Shown here: one piece after another, positions 24,785 to 37,116 of the stretch
Position numbering within the stretch: the first letter of the stretch is position 1
Layout: each line of letters starts with the position of its first letter
Source of the DNA: Vanilla planifolia
Lineage: Eukaryota > Streptophyta > Magnoliopsida > Asparagales > Orchidaceae
Direction: 5' to 3'
DNA length: 64,000 nucleotides
Assembly (NCBI GenBank): GCA_023846275.1
Contig: CM043868.1
Location: 20,059,755 to 20,123,754 of the forward strand
The notes under the pieces: generated by a model
What the model saw: the letters and a program-made list of their open reading frames with translations, nothing else
Told to the model about the DNA's origin: nothing
Database searches by the model: none
Translations under genes and position numbers: made by a program

Positions 24785-27300
24785 TCTTGGAAAGACATCG
24801 ATTGAGATGGTAAAAATATCCTAAGAGAGGATTCTATGTGAAATATGTAAACTATTTCAGATATACTTTTGTAATTTTTATTTTCCATTTATTATGAATC
24901 TCTTTGATGAATTTGTTATAGAATTGTGAAATTTCTAGTTACTTTAAAAATATTTTTATTAATTTCTATTTATACAAATATATCAAAAATTAAAAATCAT
25001 TCAAACTATTAATTAGTTGTGAAAGCTTTTATTTCTTTCTATTAACCTTTGGGAATGCAATGCAAACAGGGTTTGTGGTTAATTTTTTTTAGAATAATTT
25101 AGTTTATTAAATTTTTACTTTGATTTTAAACTTCTAAAATCATAAGTCCATGTGTTTCATCGATGTGATTAGATGACATATATGTTGAATAGAAGAAAAA
25201 TATGTGGGCTCAATAAATTTTATTTGTTCTTTCAAACATGTTTGATATGTATAAAAGATTTACACATTTTGAGAAAATTTTTATTTTCAAAACATTTTTT
25301 TAGCTAATCACATTTAGTCATCCTTCACACATAGTTTTGAAATCTTAATTGAAGATATAAAAGTGTAATTGTTTGTCATGGAAACTTCATTTTTAAATGA
25401 AAACACTTATAGTAGTTTTAATTCTATATTATACATATTACTATCAATTGTTTCGATAATTAATTTGTTAAGTATAAAATAGTGCTATCAATATTTCATA
25501 AATTACACATTGCTATTGATCTTTTTTACAACTAAAATTAATATAATTCATAACCAAAAAGACTAAAAATTAAATTATTTAATGAAGAGAATAAAAATAG
25601 TTTTGCTTGGAAGGCTCTAAAAAACATTATGAAACACTTATTATATATTTTATATTTAATTTTAATTAGCTAATTATTCGTGAAAGTTGTGATTTATTAA
25701 TACTTTTATTATAATAAAAGAGAAGCTTATTCTTTCCTTATGCTATTTTGATTGTAGTCAGTGTGCTAAGAAGAATGAGAAATAGAGGACAGATTTGGAA
25801 AATAAAGAGTATGAGAAGCTTTTAAAGGGGTGATTTGTGGGAAAAAGAAACCTTGAAGAGTCGTACCACCAATGTTCCTTGTAGCCCTAAATGTGACGAA
25901 TGTGAGATGAATTGAGTTTTGTTGTTTAGAAAGAATTGGTAAACTTATATTTTTATTCGAGATTTTTCTTCTTTAGAATGTTATAATGTTTTATAAGGGA
26001 TTACTCGTGCCTAGATTGACTTTTGGTTAGGATTTGGGTTGAGATTTGCAAGTTTAAGTTTGTCGATTATGTTACACATGCTATACAATTGGCCTCGATA
26101 TACCATATGATGAGAGAGATAGATGGTGCCATATGACTATAATTCCAAACTTGCACATTCCTTGGAGGATTAGATGGTACGATATTTTTGTGTGTATCAT
26201 GTGACGTGAACTTTTTTAGCAGTTCTTTTAATGACACAATCTCTTTTTTTTTTCCTTCACATGCCCCATTTTTCTAATTTAAATCATTAAATTTCCCTAA
26301 AACTCTTATTTTCTTTCAAATTTGAAGCAAAGAGAACCTCTCATATATGTTTTTCTATTTAAAATATAAAATTTTAAAAAATGAGGATTTTAATGGAATG
26401 AAATGATGAAGTATGTAATAAGAAAAGAAAAAAACAATTAAGTTTGTTTATTGATGGTGCGAGAGAAATAGAAGTCCGCGATATCGATATTTAAATAGCA
26501 TGATGCTTCAAATTATTGAAACTACAAATGAATTATGCAAAACCTGTCATTACAAATTACAATGACATTTACAAAATATTTCATGAATATTTAAATTATA
26601 CATATGCAAAACTTTGTGGTAAGACATACTATACTAAAACATTTTATCTTAATAATTCAAGATATAATCAGGAGATGCAAATCCTAGTAATGAGACTATT
26701 TATATCAATAATGAAGGTAGAGTTCCTTAACAGTTTTGAGTTTGAAGGAAACATTAATTTGATAAATTGACTAAATTTCTTTAACCACTTATGTGTATAC
26801 CTCTAACTGTAAGAAAATATGAGGATGGACACTACATAGATAAGGTGCGGCAAAATTTTTGTATGATTGCAAAAAATTCTCAAATTTGCAAACAAATTTA
26901 TTTTTTGATTATCTTGATAATATTTTAGCAAAAGCATTTCGGGAATTGTTCATACCTCCATTAATAAAGAATTGAATGTGGGATGAATTGAGTAGATTGT
27001 GTCAAGGAAGTTTGATTATTGTAGTTTATAAGAAAAAATTCTCATCTCTTATTAAATTTGCACCTAAGATTGTAGTTACAAAAAAGTAGATAAATTATAA
27101 ACAGACTCCACGATTCTATTAAAAAACTTATGGTTCGTTTATAGTTTAGTTTATATTGAAATTTATTAGATTCACCTCATTAAATAGAGCAGGACTAAGT
27201 AGAAAGGGAGAAAAGGAGAAATCTAAAAAAAGAATGACATCTGCTTTGGCTTATGGGAGAGATCTAAATTCAAGAAGCTAATTACAAATGAATCATGATT
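24785..27300 (+). other. 3' flank of SWEET gene 2
   Basis: A near-identical copy of 12034-14525, with a few single-base differences (an extra A at 25896 in ATGTGACGAATG, ATAATG for ATAGTG at 25984). No gene seen. Similarity to unit 1 ends around 27275-27300, which is the inner end of arm 1. Confidence 0.6.
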
Positions 27301-30300
27301 TTCAAAACTAAAAATGGGTTAAAGGTTTAAAAAATCACTTGCTTTTAAGAAATGACTTAATTTTTTAAGATGCAAAATAAACAATTAAGTTAATAAAACT
27401 TTTATAATAATTTTTTTATAATCGATAAATTTGTTAGTTCCTAAGTATTAAGCAATGTAAAGGATTTTATATAATATGTAATGATGTTTTAATGATCAAA
27501 TTTTACAATCATCAACAGTTAAACAAGAATTATCCATCAAGTATTAAATTGTTTTGCATATATTTTTTTTGACCATAATCATATATTTTTTGGTTGTTGC
27601 AAATTTTGAAGTTTTAACAAAAATTATTAAATATCAGGTCAATAAATGTGTATTTTTCTATGATCACTATTACAATTGGTTTAAAAAAATGATTATAGAA
27701 AATTTAATAACCCAAATATAGATTTGTCTAATGAAGTTATTATCTATGATCATTTTTTTTTTACCTTTAAAGTTCAAACTTGTATACATATATGCATGAA
27801 ACTTTTATCACTTTATGAAAGGTTGTAAATCACATGAAATTAATTTTTATGTGTGAACAATTTTAAACATATGAAGAAAAACTTCAACTGCTAATAAAAA
27901 TAGAAAGGATAAGACAAGAACAAAGATATGTTATTAAATAGTTTCAAATATAATAATATAACTTTCTTGTTAATATTTTGCCACGTCGACTTTTGAGGAG
28001 AATCTTTTCTTCACCACTATACTTGATTTAAAAATATCTACTATTTATAGAGTTTAAGTGGCCTTTTACATATCTTATTAAAAACCTTTTTTTTTACTAA
28101 TGATGACATTAGTTTTTCTCATCAATATTCTCATTAAGTGCTTTGTCTTTTTAACTTTATTAAATATTTTTTTCTTTCCAAAACTTTTAGTAAGTATTTT
28201 TGTTTTCATAAGACCTTTTATTTGATTTTCTATCATTCTTAAATTAAGTTATTAATTTCATCATCCCCTTTCAAACTTGATTCTCTTCTTGATATAACTC
28301 CAAGTTAACGTCATAATTTTTTTAATAGTTAAACTCTTAGCACCTTTGTAACATCTTAAAAGTGATAGAAAATTATCGTAAAAAAAATGTGATATTAAAA
28401 ATGATTGAGACCTTAAGGAGGGAAGAATTATAAAATAATGATTTTAACTTAAATATATTTTTTAAAAAATTAAAAATTTATGTCTTAAATATTCTAAGAT
28501 ATTATGCAATTGGACATCATCAAATCATATTACATAATCAAGTTAGAGAATCAATCGAGCAAAAAAATTCATAAAATAAGATTGTCATACAAGTATGATA
28601 ATGATAATGTATAAATATGATTAGAGCTATCCAATAAGTTAAGGAACATGTTAATCATAAATTATAGCTATAGAGTATCACACGATATAATTAAATAAAA
28701 TAGAGAATAAATTTGAGAAAAGTATAAACATGCAAAAAACTAGACTCATATAAGAGACCATGCCATTATATTAGGTTATTAATACATAACAAAAAAATGA
28801 TTAATACAAACATTGGATTATCATATAGTTTGAAAGAAATAAACATATTAGTACAATCAATTAAGAATAAAAAATTAACTATGTTTGAAAGATTGAGTAA
28901 CAAATAAACAAATTGTACATCAGAAAGAGATTAACATATAAGTATAATAATTTATGTAATAAGTAAAGTACATGAGAATCATCATGTTATGATATAATAA
29001 GAAAGATTTACTATACAATTTGATAAGAAACCATATAAGTACAAGGTATGGTGAATGCCTAAGCTGACTAAGCTAGAACTGGTCTTTATATAACTAACAT
29101 ATTATATCAATTTGATTGAAGTAAATAAGTGTAGCTACAAGAGATTTGACTAAACATATAATGCAAAAATGTTTATAGTATAAATATGATAAAATTGAAA
29201 GAAGTGGCATGTAATGAAAATTTTATGCGTGACTTATGACTAATGGCATATCATACCTATACAATAATTATATCTTAAGATTACAATAAGAAAAACTTAA
29301 GACAAATTTTATCAAGGTTGAGAATTTTATACTATGAAGTTGATGATTGTACATAAAATTAGTGAAATCTTAATGGGTTTTAAAACTTAAAATAGTAAAT
29401 GACTAGGTTTAACATCATGAGGAGAGATAAATTGATAGGAAACTATTAGAATTAAGATAAAAAGAAAGTAACAAGACACTATATTGAAGGAATATGATTG
29501 TTTGGAGAAACTGAATGGTCAGGAATTTGAATTAATGAGAGAATAGATATGAAAGAGATTAAAAGTAAGACTTTGAGGATATTTTGACAAAGTTGAGAAG
29601 TCCGATACACGATCAATGCCAGTAGAGAAAGAAAGAGAGAAAGATAAAGTAACTCCAAGTGATTTGGAAAGACAATCATGCTAGTTTGTGCTTGAATCAA
29701 AGCCAACCCAAGAAGTTGAAAGAAGGATTGTGCAAAAATCCAAGCCTTAATATAACTTTTACTCAATTAAAAGATATGTAAGAAATAATGCTTAATATAT
29801 CTAATTTGATATGATATATAATATTAGATTAGAAATCTTAAATGATATGTGAAATATTAATTAGAGGACATTTGTTTTATGTGATTTATAAAAACATATT
29901 GACACGATGACTGATAATAATTTTTTAACATAATGAAATTATATTTTTTGAATAATATATAAAAAAGAATATAAGAAATACTTAACATTATCTATTGTTC
30001 TAATATGTTACTATACTTGTTTTATCATATGTTTTGATTAGTTACATATTAAACAAATATTACGTCATATATATTATAAGAAAACAAGATGATTAATAAA
30101 ATTTTAATATGATTGAAATAAAAATAATATAATATGAGAAGTATCAATGAATTTTTTTCAAAGTGAACTTATTATCTTGAATAACATTCTTTAAAAGTAA
30201 GTGATTATTATTCAGGATGATATTTGTCTAGAAAAAGAACTACTATTTAGAATAATATTTCTCTATAAGTGTTTCAAAAGAGATATTATTAAACAATCTA

Positions 30301-30683
30301 AAATAAATATTTCAAATGCACAAAAAGGGATTAAAAAAATAATAAGATCTTTTAAAGTAAAAATTAAATTTTAAATGAATAAAAAAAAGGTAATATGTTT
30401 TTTTATTACTTTCATATATTTTGTTGATATAAATCATTCTTGTAGTTATTTAAGAAAAATTATTTTATATTATGTCATACTTTTGCTAATAAATTAATAT
30501 AAGTGAGGTTATGGCTATTATATCTTAAAATTTTTTGGTCAAAGGAGGTTTACATGGGATTATATGGGAGAGATAAGATTTAACTTATAATAACATATCA
30601 TAGAAGATGAGCATTAATCAATAGAAGTATTACTTGTAATATTTTTTAATAGAGAAAAAATACATTTAAAACCATAGGTATTT
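27301..30683. other. AT-rich interval, possible old LTR fragment
   Basis: No gene recognised. A phrase beginning TGTAACATCTTAAAAGTG at 28347 and followed by GGAGGGAAGAATTATAAAA looks like the start of a plant gypsy LTR, but no right end or target duplication could be found. A 95-codon open stretch on the minus strand (29766-29479) is leucine- and isoleucine-rich with no family match, and is probably chance. Confidence 0.35.
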
Positions 30684-30868
30684 CTGAAATAGTTTACATA
30701 TTTCACATAGAATCCTTTCTTAGGATATTTTTACCATCTCAATCGATGTCTTTCCAAGATTAAACTTGATTGGAATTGTCTTCTTTGGCCACATTAGAGG
30801 CCAGCTTGCTTTCTCTCAGCGAATTATCTCTTTGTAGACTTGTAATACATTACATACATGACTAATTT
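30684..30868 (-). pseudogene. SWEET last-exon fragment (fifth copy, broken)
   Basis: The reverse strand carries the 3' untranslated region and the last 109 coding bases of a SWEET exon 4 (coding part 30868-30760). Against the intact genes, CAA is changed to the stop TAA in K-R-Q-L-A-E-R. An 11-base deletion near 30803 also shifts the frame. Similarity stops abruptly after ACTAATT, where the copia LTR (and later solo LTR 2) was inserted. No other exon of this copy remains. It shows the locus once held at least five SWEET copies. Confidence 0.9.
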
Positions 30869-31710
30869 TGTAACAGCCCTAGTTTTCTCTTATTTGTATT
30901 TTTATATTTTTTATAGAAAGAGCTCTTTGAGACGAGTCCAACGATGGTAAATTTGTAATTTTTGGAATTTTGGATAATTAATTATGAATTTTTAAAATTT
31001 TGGATATATTTGTAATTTCAGGATTTCAGATCCGAGATATATCTGCAATTTAGGATTTCCGATTTAGTTTAAAATCGGATGGCGGAAGGTAAATTTGTAA
31101 ATATGGAATTGTCGGCCAGGCCAGGGTAGATTTGTAATTTGGAAAAGTTCAGGGAGTGTTCTGCAAAAAAATCACGAACGTGTCGGTACAAGGCAAAATT
31201 AACACATACGTGTCCACCCGGGCGAGGATATCAGCCCGGGTGAGTTAATCCTCTTAAGCACAGAAGCTGTTTGGAAAAGTTTTAGCGATTGCGAAAAGTT
31301 GCCGGAAATTTAACGGAAGCTGGGAAGCTCGCCGGAGAAACTGCGGCAAGGTAAGATGGTTCGTTTTATTTTGCTGTATTGGGGTTCTGTTGAGTGGGGG
31401 GAGAGTAAGAGAGGCCGGCCGAATGCTTATTTTCAGCCGGAGACGTATTGGGTTGCCGAAGGAGTGGCCGGAGTTGTCGGCCGAGAGATGCGGAATGTTT
31501 TTCCGGCAAACTGGTCGTCGAGGAGTGCGAAAGAAGTCGAAAGGAGCTTGGTATTTCCGGAGAGGGATTCGGGGAAACGAGAAATTTACCGTGGAAGCGG
31601 CTAGAAGCCGCCGGACGCGAGCGGCGGCGAGGAGAGAGGGAAGCAGCGTCGGGTGAGAAACAGGGATGATCCTGTTTGAACCGGTTCGGGTTAACCGAAC
31701 CGGAAGGCGC

Positions 31711-31803
31711 CCGGTTCGGGCTGAGGCGGAGGAGAGAGAGACCCGGTTCGGGCTGAGGCGGAGGAGAGAGAGACCGGTTCGGGCTGAGGCGGAGGAGAGA
31801 GAG
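31711..31803 (+). repeat. 31-32 bp tandem repeat in solo LTR 2
   Basis: CCGGTTCGGGCTGAGGCGG followed by AGGAGAGAGAG occurs at 31711, 31743 and 31774. The following sequence keeps alternating CCGGTTCAG-type and GA-rich text. Confidence 0.85.
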
Positions 31804-32376
31804 AGGGAGAGAGGAGCGGTTCAGTCGGCTGAACCGCGGAGCTGAACCGTAGGCCGGTTCAGCGGACGCGCGGTCCAGGCGCAGCGAGAAACAAGGAGAA
31901 AAATTGGGATTTTTTTTGGGGATTTCGGGAAGTATTTGGCAGGGCTTTTAGAAAGCTGTTTTTGTGACTTAAAACCTTTTTATTTATTTTAATTATTTTG
32001 CACATGTGACCTTGTAGGGACTCCAGAAATTGAGAATAGAGGTCCTGCACTAATAGATCCAGGTAGATAAATTCGTAACCTGTGATATAGCACAATAGTA
32101 TTTATTTATATTTCGATACATGGTTTCTTATGGGCTGCATTACAGTTTTTCTTTACATGACTTTTATCTCATGGCTTGATATATGTTTTATGGTGTTATT
32201 TTCTAATTGAACTGAAAGCATAAAAGATGACAAAAAGGAAACTGAAACAAAAAGCATAATATGAGATAAAATATAATTGGTTGGACATATTGATATGGTT
32301 TTGGCATATTTATCACATGTGTGACATGGTTGGAAAATAAAAATGAAAATTGGATTCCTGGAGACATTATCCTCAC

Positions 32377-32587
32377 CACTAGGCCTAGCGGATGAGATCG
32401 CAGGGTATCGATCTTCGGATCAGATATCTGCCTAGTGTGTATGTGTACCATGACCTCCGTATATATTGATGACACCAGGCCTAGCGGATGTGATCGCAGG
32501 GTATCAGTACTATACCTGCCTGGTGGCACTAGGCCTAGCGGATGAGATCGCAGGGTATCGGTCTTCGGTTCAGATATCTGCCTAGTG
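32377..32587 (+). repeat. Row of three hairpin units in solo LTR 2
   Basis: Units lie at 32377-32437, 32473-32525 and 32527-32587. Each contains CTAGCGGATG, GATCGCAGGGTATC and ends able to pair. Units 1 and 3 have CACTAGGC...GCCTAGTG, unit 2 has CACCAGGC...GCCTGGTG, so a T-A pair is replaced by C-G on both sides. Unit 1 also holds GATC-TTCG-GATC, a small stem with a C(UUCG)G loop. The pairing is seen in the sequence; that it forms in RNA is inference. Confidence 0.75.
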
Positions 32588-33281
32588 TTATGTACTGGAT
32601 GGATGCCGGCTGGAGGGTCATTTGATATGATGATTGGATCCAGAGGATGATGATTCAAAGGGAATCGGGCCCAGTAAGTATATAACATATAAAATAATGG
32701 AAATGGAAATTTGGTATACATGTTTATCTGGTTTACTTTTGATACTGCATGACATTTGATATGAAGGTATTCATATGGTTTATTTTTCACCGCTTATGAG
32801 ATGGATTTTGTTTTATCATGTTTCACGGCTTGTCTTTTATATCTGGAGATTTATTTTACTTGGTTACATAATGGATTTATCTGCTGAGATATATATGCCT
32901 CATTAGTGCTTCATCACAGGTCATGTATCCACTACACCGAGAGCTGGGGATTATAATGGTACAGGAGAGGACTATACTCCTGACATGTGAGAGGGGATAG
33001 ATTTTTGGTGGGAGTGGATTTGGTTTCATTTTGATACTTTTTGGTACTTCAGTTTTGTGGTTTATTGTATATATATACAGTTTAATATACACATATTTTC
33101 ATTTCAGCTCCATGGTTTGGATTTGGTTAAAATGTTTTAAAAATATACCAGATTGGTTAGAGGGTTAGAATTGTCTCACCGTCGGGTCCCCACCTAGGCA
33201 TGGTTTGTCCTCACTCGAGATTATTTCTTATGCAGCATCCTTAATTTACTATAGTTGGTAAGGTGGGGTGCCTGACAAATT

Positions 33282-33593
33282 TGTTAGCAAACTTTAAGTG
33301 TTTGGTTAGCACTTTTTAAGTACTTGTTAGCACTTTTTAAGGATTTATTAGCACTTTTTTAGTTTGGTTAGCATATTTTAAGTATTTTGTTAATTTGTTA
33401 AGTATTTTTTAGGAAACAAACTTTTGAATTAAGAGAAATTATTTAGGGAGTTGGCTATGTTTTTTGGCTATAAATAAATGCAAGTGTTGCTTTGTAAATA
33501 TGCATTTCATGAATGAATAGTTTATAGTTTCTTTCTTCCCTCTCCTTAAGTCTTCTGCTTTCATTTTAAAATTTCTCCCAATATTATATTTCA
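33282..33593 (+). repeat. 5' LTR of central copia element (312 bp)
   Basis: It starts TGTTAGCAAAC and ends TATATTTCA, followed six bases later by a primer binding site. A degenerate phrase with GTTAGCACTTTTTAAG repeats four or five times between 33282 and 33410. A TATA-like GGCTATAAATAAATG at 33463 is the likely promoter. No 3' LTR exists because the element is cut off at about 37116. Confidence 0.85.
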
Positions 33594-33599
33594 TTAAAG

Positions 33600-33611
33600 T
33601 GGTATCAGAGC
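33600..33611 (+). other. Primer binding site of copia element
   Basis: TGGTATCAGAGC is complementary to the 3' end of plant initiator methionine tRNA, the usual primer for copia reverse transcription. Confidence 0.9.
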
Positions 33612-33722
33612 TTGAAGAAAAGATCCAACGTTGCAGCGTCGAAAGAAGAAAAGTATAAGTATTTTCTTTAAAGAGTGTTGTTCATTTAAAATGTATGGAA
33701 TTGTGCAACAAGTCATCCTAGA

Positions 33723-34600
33723 TTGACGAACGACAACTATGATAATTGGTGAATCCAATTTAAAGCCCCTCTTGGCTCGCAAGACCTTTGGGAGATTGTT
33801 ATTGATGGCTTTGATGAATCAGATGCTACTGAACGGAGAAGAAACTGTTGAAAGAAAATCAGAAAAAAGACAAAATAGCATTGTTCTTGATATATCAAGG
33901 ACTTGATGAAACCACTTTTGAGAAAATTGTAGAAGTGACTACAAGCAAAGAAGTTTGGAATAAACTCAAAATAATCTTCAAAGGTGTTGAACGGGTGAAG
34001 CGTGTACGTCTTTAAATCCTTAGAGGTGATTTTGAGCAATCAAAGATGAATGAAAATGAGACTATCTCAGATTATGTCTCATACTTGATTGCTATTGTGA
34101 ATTTGATGAAAAGAAATGGAGAACAAATTGACGATGTACGTGTCATCGAAAAGGTACTTCGTTCTTTAACTCCTATGTTTGAGCATGTGGTTACAGCAAT
34201 TGAAGAATCTAAAGATATATGTAGGTTATTTATTGAAGAGCTATTGGGTTCTTTACAAGTGCATGAGCAACGACTAATGCAAAGGGTTGAAGTTGCACCT
34301 ATTGATCAAGCATTAGAATCAAAATTGAATTTGAAAGAAGACAATGCATTGAAGGAAGATAATTCAAATTCAAGATGAAGAGGACGAGGTTCATATCGAG
34401 GACGTGGAAGAGGTCGTTTCCAAAATAAATCTCAACAGAAATTTAATCAATCTTACACTCAACACGGGCATGGAAGAAATAATGCTTCTCGAGGTGGAGG
34501 ACAAGGTAAAAATATTGAATGTTACAATTGTCATAAGTTTGGTCATTATGCTTCTGATTGTTGGCATAAAAATAATCAATCAAACTATGTTGAAACATCA
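33723..34600 (+). pseudogene. Copia gag remnant
   Basis: Read across stops, this gives LTNDNYDNW..IQFKAPLGSQDLW and, after frame changes, an open stretch at 34046-34378 with ISDYVSYLIAIVNLMKRNGE and DDVRVIEKVLRSLTP, the usual copia gag (UBN2-type) layout. A complete zinc knuckle, CYNCHKFGHYASDC, lies at 34520-34561. Stops include TGA at 33750 and at 34376-34378. It cannot make a full gag protein. Confidence 0.88.
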
Positions 34601-37116
34601 AAAGAAGAGTCAATATCTTTATTGGCTAAAAATGAGGGCAATGAAAGAGAAGATATATGGTTTCTTGATTCAGGAGCAAGCAATCATATGTGTGAAAAAA
34701 GGCATCTATTTGATACAATTAAAAATATGCAAGCAAGTGTGAGTCTTAGAGACTCATCAAAGTTGAAAGTTGAAGGCAAAGGTAATATAAAACTTTACAA
34801 AGAGAATGAGTTTCTAATTATTATTTCAGATGCATGTTTTATTCCCTATATGAAAAGTAATATTCTTAATCTTGGGCAATTGATTGAGAAAGGATATATT
34901 ATACATATGGAGAATGGTTGTCTTCTTTTGCAAGATTCAAAAAGAAGAAATATTACTAAAGCGAAGATGTCGACAAATCGTATGTTTCATCTTCAATTAA
35001 AGTCAACAAGTGAAGTTTGTTATCTTGGACATCTTTCAAATGATTCTTTGAAATGTCATCTAAGGCATGGTCATCTTAACTTTGGAGGTTTGAAATTACT
35101 GACAAAAGAAGGAATGGTGAAAGGTCTTCATTTATTGGATAATCCAAACCATATATGTGAAGCTTGTATACTTAGAAAGCAACATCGTCTACCATTTCAG
35201 AAGAATAACACTTGGAGAACTAAAAGGCTGTTACAGCTTATTCATACAAATATTTGTGGTCCATTGGTGCCATTATCTAATGGAGGTAACAAATATTTTA
35301 TTACTTTCATAGATGATTTTAGTAGAAAAATGTGGACATATTTTATTAAGGAGAAATCTGCTGCTATCTCCATGTTTAAAGAGTTCAAATACAAGGTTGA
35401 AAAAGAGAGTGGGCAATTCATTCAATGCCTTAGATCTGATAGAGGTGATGAATACACTTCAAATGAATTTATTCAATTATGTAAGCAAGAAGGCATACGA
35501 CATCAATTTACCACAAGTTATACTCCACAACAAAATGGAGTGGTTGAAAGAAGAAATCATACTATCCTTGATATGACAAGGACAATGATAAGAGAGAGGA
35601 ATATGCCAAAAGAATTTTGGGCAGAAGCAGTTGCATGTTCAACTTATTTGTTGAATTGATGTCCTACTAAAGCTGTGCGTTATATGACTCCACAAGAAGC
35701 TTGGAGTGGATATACACCAAGTGTTTCTCATTTTCGAATATTTGGTTACATTGCATATACACAGGTACCTAATGCAATAAGGAAGAAATTAGATGATAAA
35801 GGTAAAAAAATGCATATTCATTGGGTACAACAAGGAGTCAAAAGCCTACAAGCTCTACAATCCTTTAATAAAAAATGTATTTATTAGTCGTGATGTTGTG
35901 TTTGTAGAAAAAGATACTTGGAAGTGGATGGAAGAGAAGAATGATAAAACTATCACACTTGAATAAAAAGAAAAAAATTCAAAATCAACAAACTCATGAT
36001 TTGAATTCTCCAATAAGCTCTCCTTCAAGATGAACTATTATGCAAAAGAAAGCACATCTTATTGACTCAAGCAGAAAGATGAAAAGTTTACAAGAGATAT
36101 ATGAGCAAACTTCTCAGTATTCTAATTTATTCTGTTATTTTGCTAATAATGAACATATTTCTTTTGATGAAGCAGTGCAGGATATAAATTGACAAAAGAC
36201 TATGGATGAAGAAATAACATCTATAGCAAAGAATAATATATGGGAGTTAGTTGATCTCCCTTCTCAAAAGAAACCTATAAGAGTGAAATGGGTTTACAAG
36301 ATCAAGTATAAAACAGATAGAACAGTCGATAGATACAAGGCAAGACTTCTAGCAAAAGGCTTTAAACAAAAATATGGTATAGACTACAATGAGGTATTTG
36401 CTCCAGTTGCTCGATTTGATACAATGAAGTTGATTTTAGCACTTACAGCACATCATGGATGGAAAGTATGTCAACTTGATGTTAAATCTGTATTTTTTAA
36501 TGGAGTTTAGAAGAAGAAGTTTATATCGATCAACCTGAAGGTTATAATATAGAGGGTGATCCACATAAAGTTTATCGTTTGAAAAAGGTTTTATATGGAT
36601 TTAAACAAGCACCAAGAGCATTGAATACCAAGATTGATGGATATCTTCAACAATAAGGATTTCAAAAATGTCCATTTGAGCATGTACTTTACATTAAGAC
36701 AACTCAAAATAATATTCTTATAGTTTGTCTTTATGTAGATGATTTGCTTTATACAGGAAATTCTTTTGAATTGTTTCAAGAATTAAAAAGAACTATGCAG
36801 TATGAATTTGACATGACAAGTAATGGTGAAATGTCATACTTCCTTGGCTTGGAAATGAAGCAAATGAAAATTAGAATCCAAATCTCTCGAAAAAGATATA
36901 CTACTGAACTTCTAAAAAAGTTTAGAATGGAAGATTATAAATCAGTGGCAACACCACTTGATGTGAGAATAAAAATAAGTAGAGAAGGAGAAGAAAACAG
37001 TATTGACTCTACTTTATTTAAAAGTCTTGTAGGTAGTCTTCGTTACCTCACTATCACAATACCTGATATTTTATATTCTGTTGGACTCATTAGTCGATAT
37101 ATGGAAAAACAAAAGG
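34601..37116 (+). pseudogene. Copia pol remnant, truncated in RNase H lead-in
   Basis: An open stretch at 34622-35659 holds the protease motif DSGASNHM (residues 16-23) and the integrase. The zinc-binding end has HGHLNF and CEACILRKQ; the core has SDRGDEY and PQQNGVVERRNH. The first catalytic aspartate of the D-D-E triad is asparagine (N210 in IHTNICGP, codon AAT at 35249). A TGA at 35657 and later frameshifts (near 35835 and 36505) break the frame. Reverse transcriptase runs at 36202-36510 and 36744-37110 with YVDD at 36732-36743. The text ends after SRYMEKQKE, where RNase H should begin, and SWEET 3' flank follows. Confidence 0.9.

Larger units (their letters stand above)
10129..27300 (+). 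repeat. Arm 1 of large inverted repeat (SWEET genes 1 and 2)
   Basis: Arm 1 contains two direct units offset by about 12751 bases (9.7 kb once the solo LTR is removed). Unit 1 is 10129-22876. Unit 2 starts near 22877 and is nearly identical to unit 1 for 4.4 kb, with only about four differences seen between 13120-14350 and the matching 25870-27100. It diverges near 27275-27300. The whole arm matches the reverse complement of arm 2 at 37128-51100. Units 1 and 2 share a deletion of roughly 150 bases relative to arm 2 (site near 14093 and 26846), so arm 1's tandem pair arose after arm 2 and arm 1 had separated in that stretch. Confidence 0.85.
30869..33277 (+). mobile_element. Solo LTR 2 (2409 bp), gypsy-like
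   Basis: It begins TGTAACAGCCC and ends GGTGCCTGACA, with AATTT on both sides (30864-30868 and 33278-33282) as a 5 bp target duplication. Joining the flanks restores SWEET exon sequence running into the copia 5' LTR, so it landed one base inside that LTR. No coding domain was seen. A GC-rich section lies at 31240-31870, a donor-like AAG|GTAAGA at 31350/31351, tandem repeats at 31711-31803 and a hairpin row at 32377-32587. It is a different sequence family from solo LTR 1. Confidence 0.88.

Noticed and set aside
29479-29766. 95-codon minus-strand hydrophobic open frame
   Set aside because: Leucine- and isoleucine-rich text is expected from AT-rich DNA; there is no family match and no flanking gene signals.
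32377-32587. Possible CRISPR-like array
   Set aside because: Only three unevenly spaced units in a plant LTR. The spacing and context fit retroelement repeats, not a prokaryotic array.
32203-32790. 195-codon minus-strand open frame in solo LTR 2
   Set aside because: The repeated peptide D-T-L-R-S-H-P-L-G-L-V follows the hairpin units, so DNA structure explains it better than coding.
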